From: Paraburkholderia aromaticivorans
GTDB lineage: Bacteria; Pseudomonadota; Gammaproteobacteria; Burkholderiales; Burkholderiaceae
Assembly (NCBI RefSeq): GCF_012689525.1
Contig: NZ_CP051514.1
Coordinates: 2,046,001-2,110,000 of the forward strand
Reading direction: 5' to 3'
Length of the DNA stretch: 64,000 nt
The position numbers were made by a program, and so were the translations under genes. Below are positions 63,056 through 64,000 of this stretch, in pieces. The number at the start of each line of letters is the position of its first letter. Position 1 is the first letter of the stretch. The notes under the pieces were generated by a model. That model did no database searches and was not told where the DNA came from. It saw nothing but the letters and a program-made list of their open reading frames with translations.

Positions 63056-64000
63056 CTACAGCCGTAGATAAAACAAAGCAGGAGGTACGCAGCCGCGGCG
63101 CCGGTAGTGACACTGCTGGGCGCGGTACTGGTGCCTGCGCCGCCATGCCGACCAGGCCAGGACGTACTCGATGGAGTGAGCTCCGCGCCATAGGAGGCGG
63201 CACAGTAGCCGGCGGATCTCCTGCACACTGAGCGGCACCGAATCTTCAGGTGTTTTTTTTGGCGCGCACCCGCAGGGTGACGAGCGCGGCATGGGCCAGC
63301 AGCGCCAGCGTGATGTGACGGTACCAGCCCTGCCATTGGCGTACCTCGTATTGATCGAGCCCGCATTCGCCTTTGGTTGCCTCGAAGCCGGTTTCGATTT
63401 CCCACCTGCGGCCCGCGACGTTGACCAGGGTTTGCCGTGTGGCTTTGCTGCGCGGGGCGTATACGACGTAATACGCATGCTCGCGTTGCTCGTCCAGGCT
63501 GCGCCGCACCAGCAGGTAATGCCCGAAGCGGCGCTCTTCTGTGGTGATCTGCAGACGCCACAGCGGAGTCAACGCCCAGTCATACAGGCGCTCGCCTTTG
63601 GCGCCGGCACCTGCTGACAGGCGTCGCCATGCCCGTGCCGGCAAGGCTTCGGCGATCCGGTCGGACCGTACGTAGTCGGGACCCTGCCACCACAGGGGTT
63701 CGTTCTTCGCGACGGCCAGTACGAAAGACTGGCCGCGCGACTCGAGCCACAGCCGCAGGTGACGGTCGCCGCCGTAGACTTCATCACCCGTGACCCAGCC
63801 GCACGGCACACCTGCGTCCAGCGCCCGCTCAAGCATGCTGCGCGCGAGCTGCGGCTTCGTTGCAAACTCCACCGCCTTGGGAATGCCCGCTGCCTCGCAG
63901 CGCACACGGTCATCGGTCCACGCCTTGGGCACATACAGTTCGCGGTCGATAAACGCGCTGCCGCCGCGACCGGCATAGCAGAGGAACACGCCGATCTGGC
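63056..64000 (-). pseudogene. IS701-family transposase (5' end outside window; frameshift at an A8 run)
   Basis: From the window end the minus strand reads MFLCYAGRGGSAFIDRELYV, PCGWVTGDEVYGGDRHLRLW (with Asp), and RRWEIETGFEATKGECGLDQ (Glu), typical of IS701 transposases. At 63252-63259 (eight T on plus, A8 on minus) the frame ends in RAKKNT. The adjacent frame continues DSVPLSVQEIRRLLCRLLW and then RGAHSIEYVLAWSAWRRRHQ to a stop at 63056. So one base in the A8 run splits the gene. The split may be mutation or assembly/sequencing noise at the homopolymer. Confidence 0.82.

Noticed and set aside
62262..63203. 313-codon minus-strand open frame across the IS5 and IS701 border
   Set aside because: It joins two unrelated mobile elements and is opposite recognisable transposase frames.

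Overview
The window looks like accessory DNA of a Burkholderiaceae bacterium (Paraburkholderia, Caballeronia or Burkholderia type). The evidence is high GC, Burkholderia-style trimeric porins, a DUF4148 protein, etfB/etfA of the form usual in this group, and many aromatic or odd-acid catabolism genes. No rRNA, tRNA, CRISPR array or replication gene was seen. IS density and the number of broken genes are high, so a chromid, megaplasmid or genomic island is likely; this is inference.

Layout. 1-3.8 kb: the end of an ISL3 element beside a three-recombinase RIT-type element whose third recombinase is truncated; a CoA-transferase stub follows. 4-13 kb: TPP-dependent decarboxylase-like enzyme, 3-hydroxyisobutyrate-dehydrogenase-like enzyme, cupin (clipped by an IS3 element), DUF1330 protein, SDR, GntP permease, porin. 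13.6-17.1 kb: acyl-CoA dehydrogenase pair (first one internally deleted) plus etfB-etfA. 17.4-19 kb: IS5 and IS6 debris and a decayed quinone oxidoreductase. 19.1-30.1 kb: flavin dehydrogenase split by an IS5 element; a 4,5-dihydroxyphthalate-decarboxylase-like gene; an operon for a transhydroxylase-like molybdoenzyme (large subunit split by IS30), its Fe-S subunit and an SDR; a MarR regulator. 30.1-35 kb: LysR regulator and gentisate pathway (dioxygenase, maleylpyruvate isomerase, fumarylpyruvate hydrolase) with a broken 3-hydroxybenzoate 6-hydroxylase. 35.1-41 kb: porin and a sugar-type ABC importer with an ATPase-permease fusion. 41.5-50.9 kb: DUF4148 protein, second MarR paralogue, and an operon of BKACE-type cleavage enzyme, homogentisate-dioxygenase-like cupin, two NTF2-like proteins, Gfo/Idh oxidoreductase, MFS transporter and a broken SDR; then remnants. 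50.9-64 kb: IS630, IS1182, IS5 and IS701 elements around an orphan truncated gene, a small secreted protein, a two-subunit gluconate-2-dehydrogenase-like enzyme and a bacterial SABATH-type methyltransferase.

The main discovery is a shared promoter architecture. Five promoters (flavin dehydrogenase, decarboxylase-like gene, molybdoenzyme operon, ABC importer, BKACE operon) have TTGAC(A/T), a spacer of exactly 17 nt, a -10 of the form (C/G)AT(C/G)AT, and an overlapping inverted repeat around ATTCGATAT. Four also carry a dyad just upstream of -35. Two closely similar MarR genes lie divergent from two of these promoters. I infer one dispersed MarR-controlled regulon for an unidentified, probably phenolic or cyclic, substrate. 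In this strain two of its enzymes are broken by insertion sequences.
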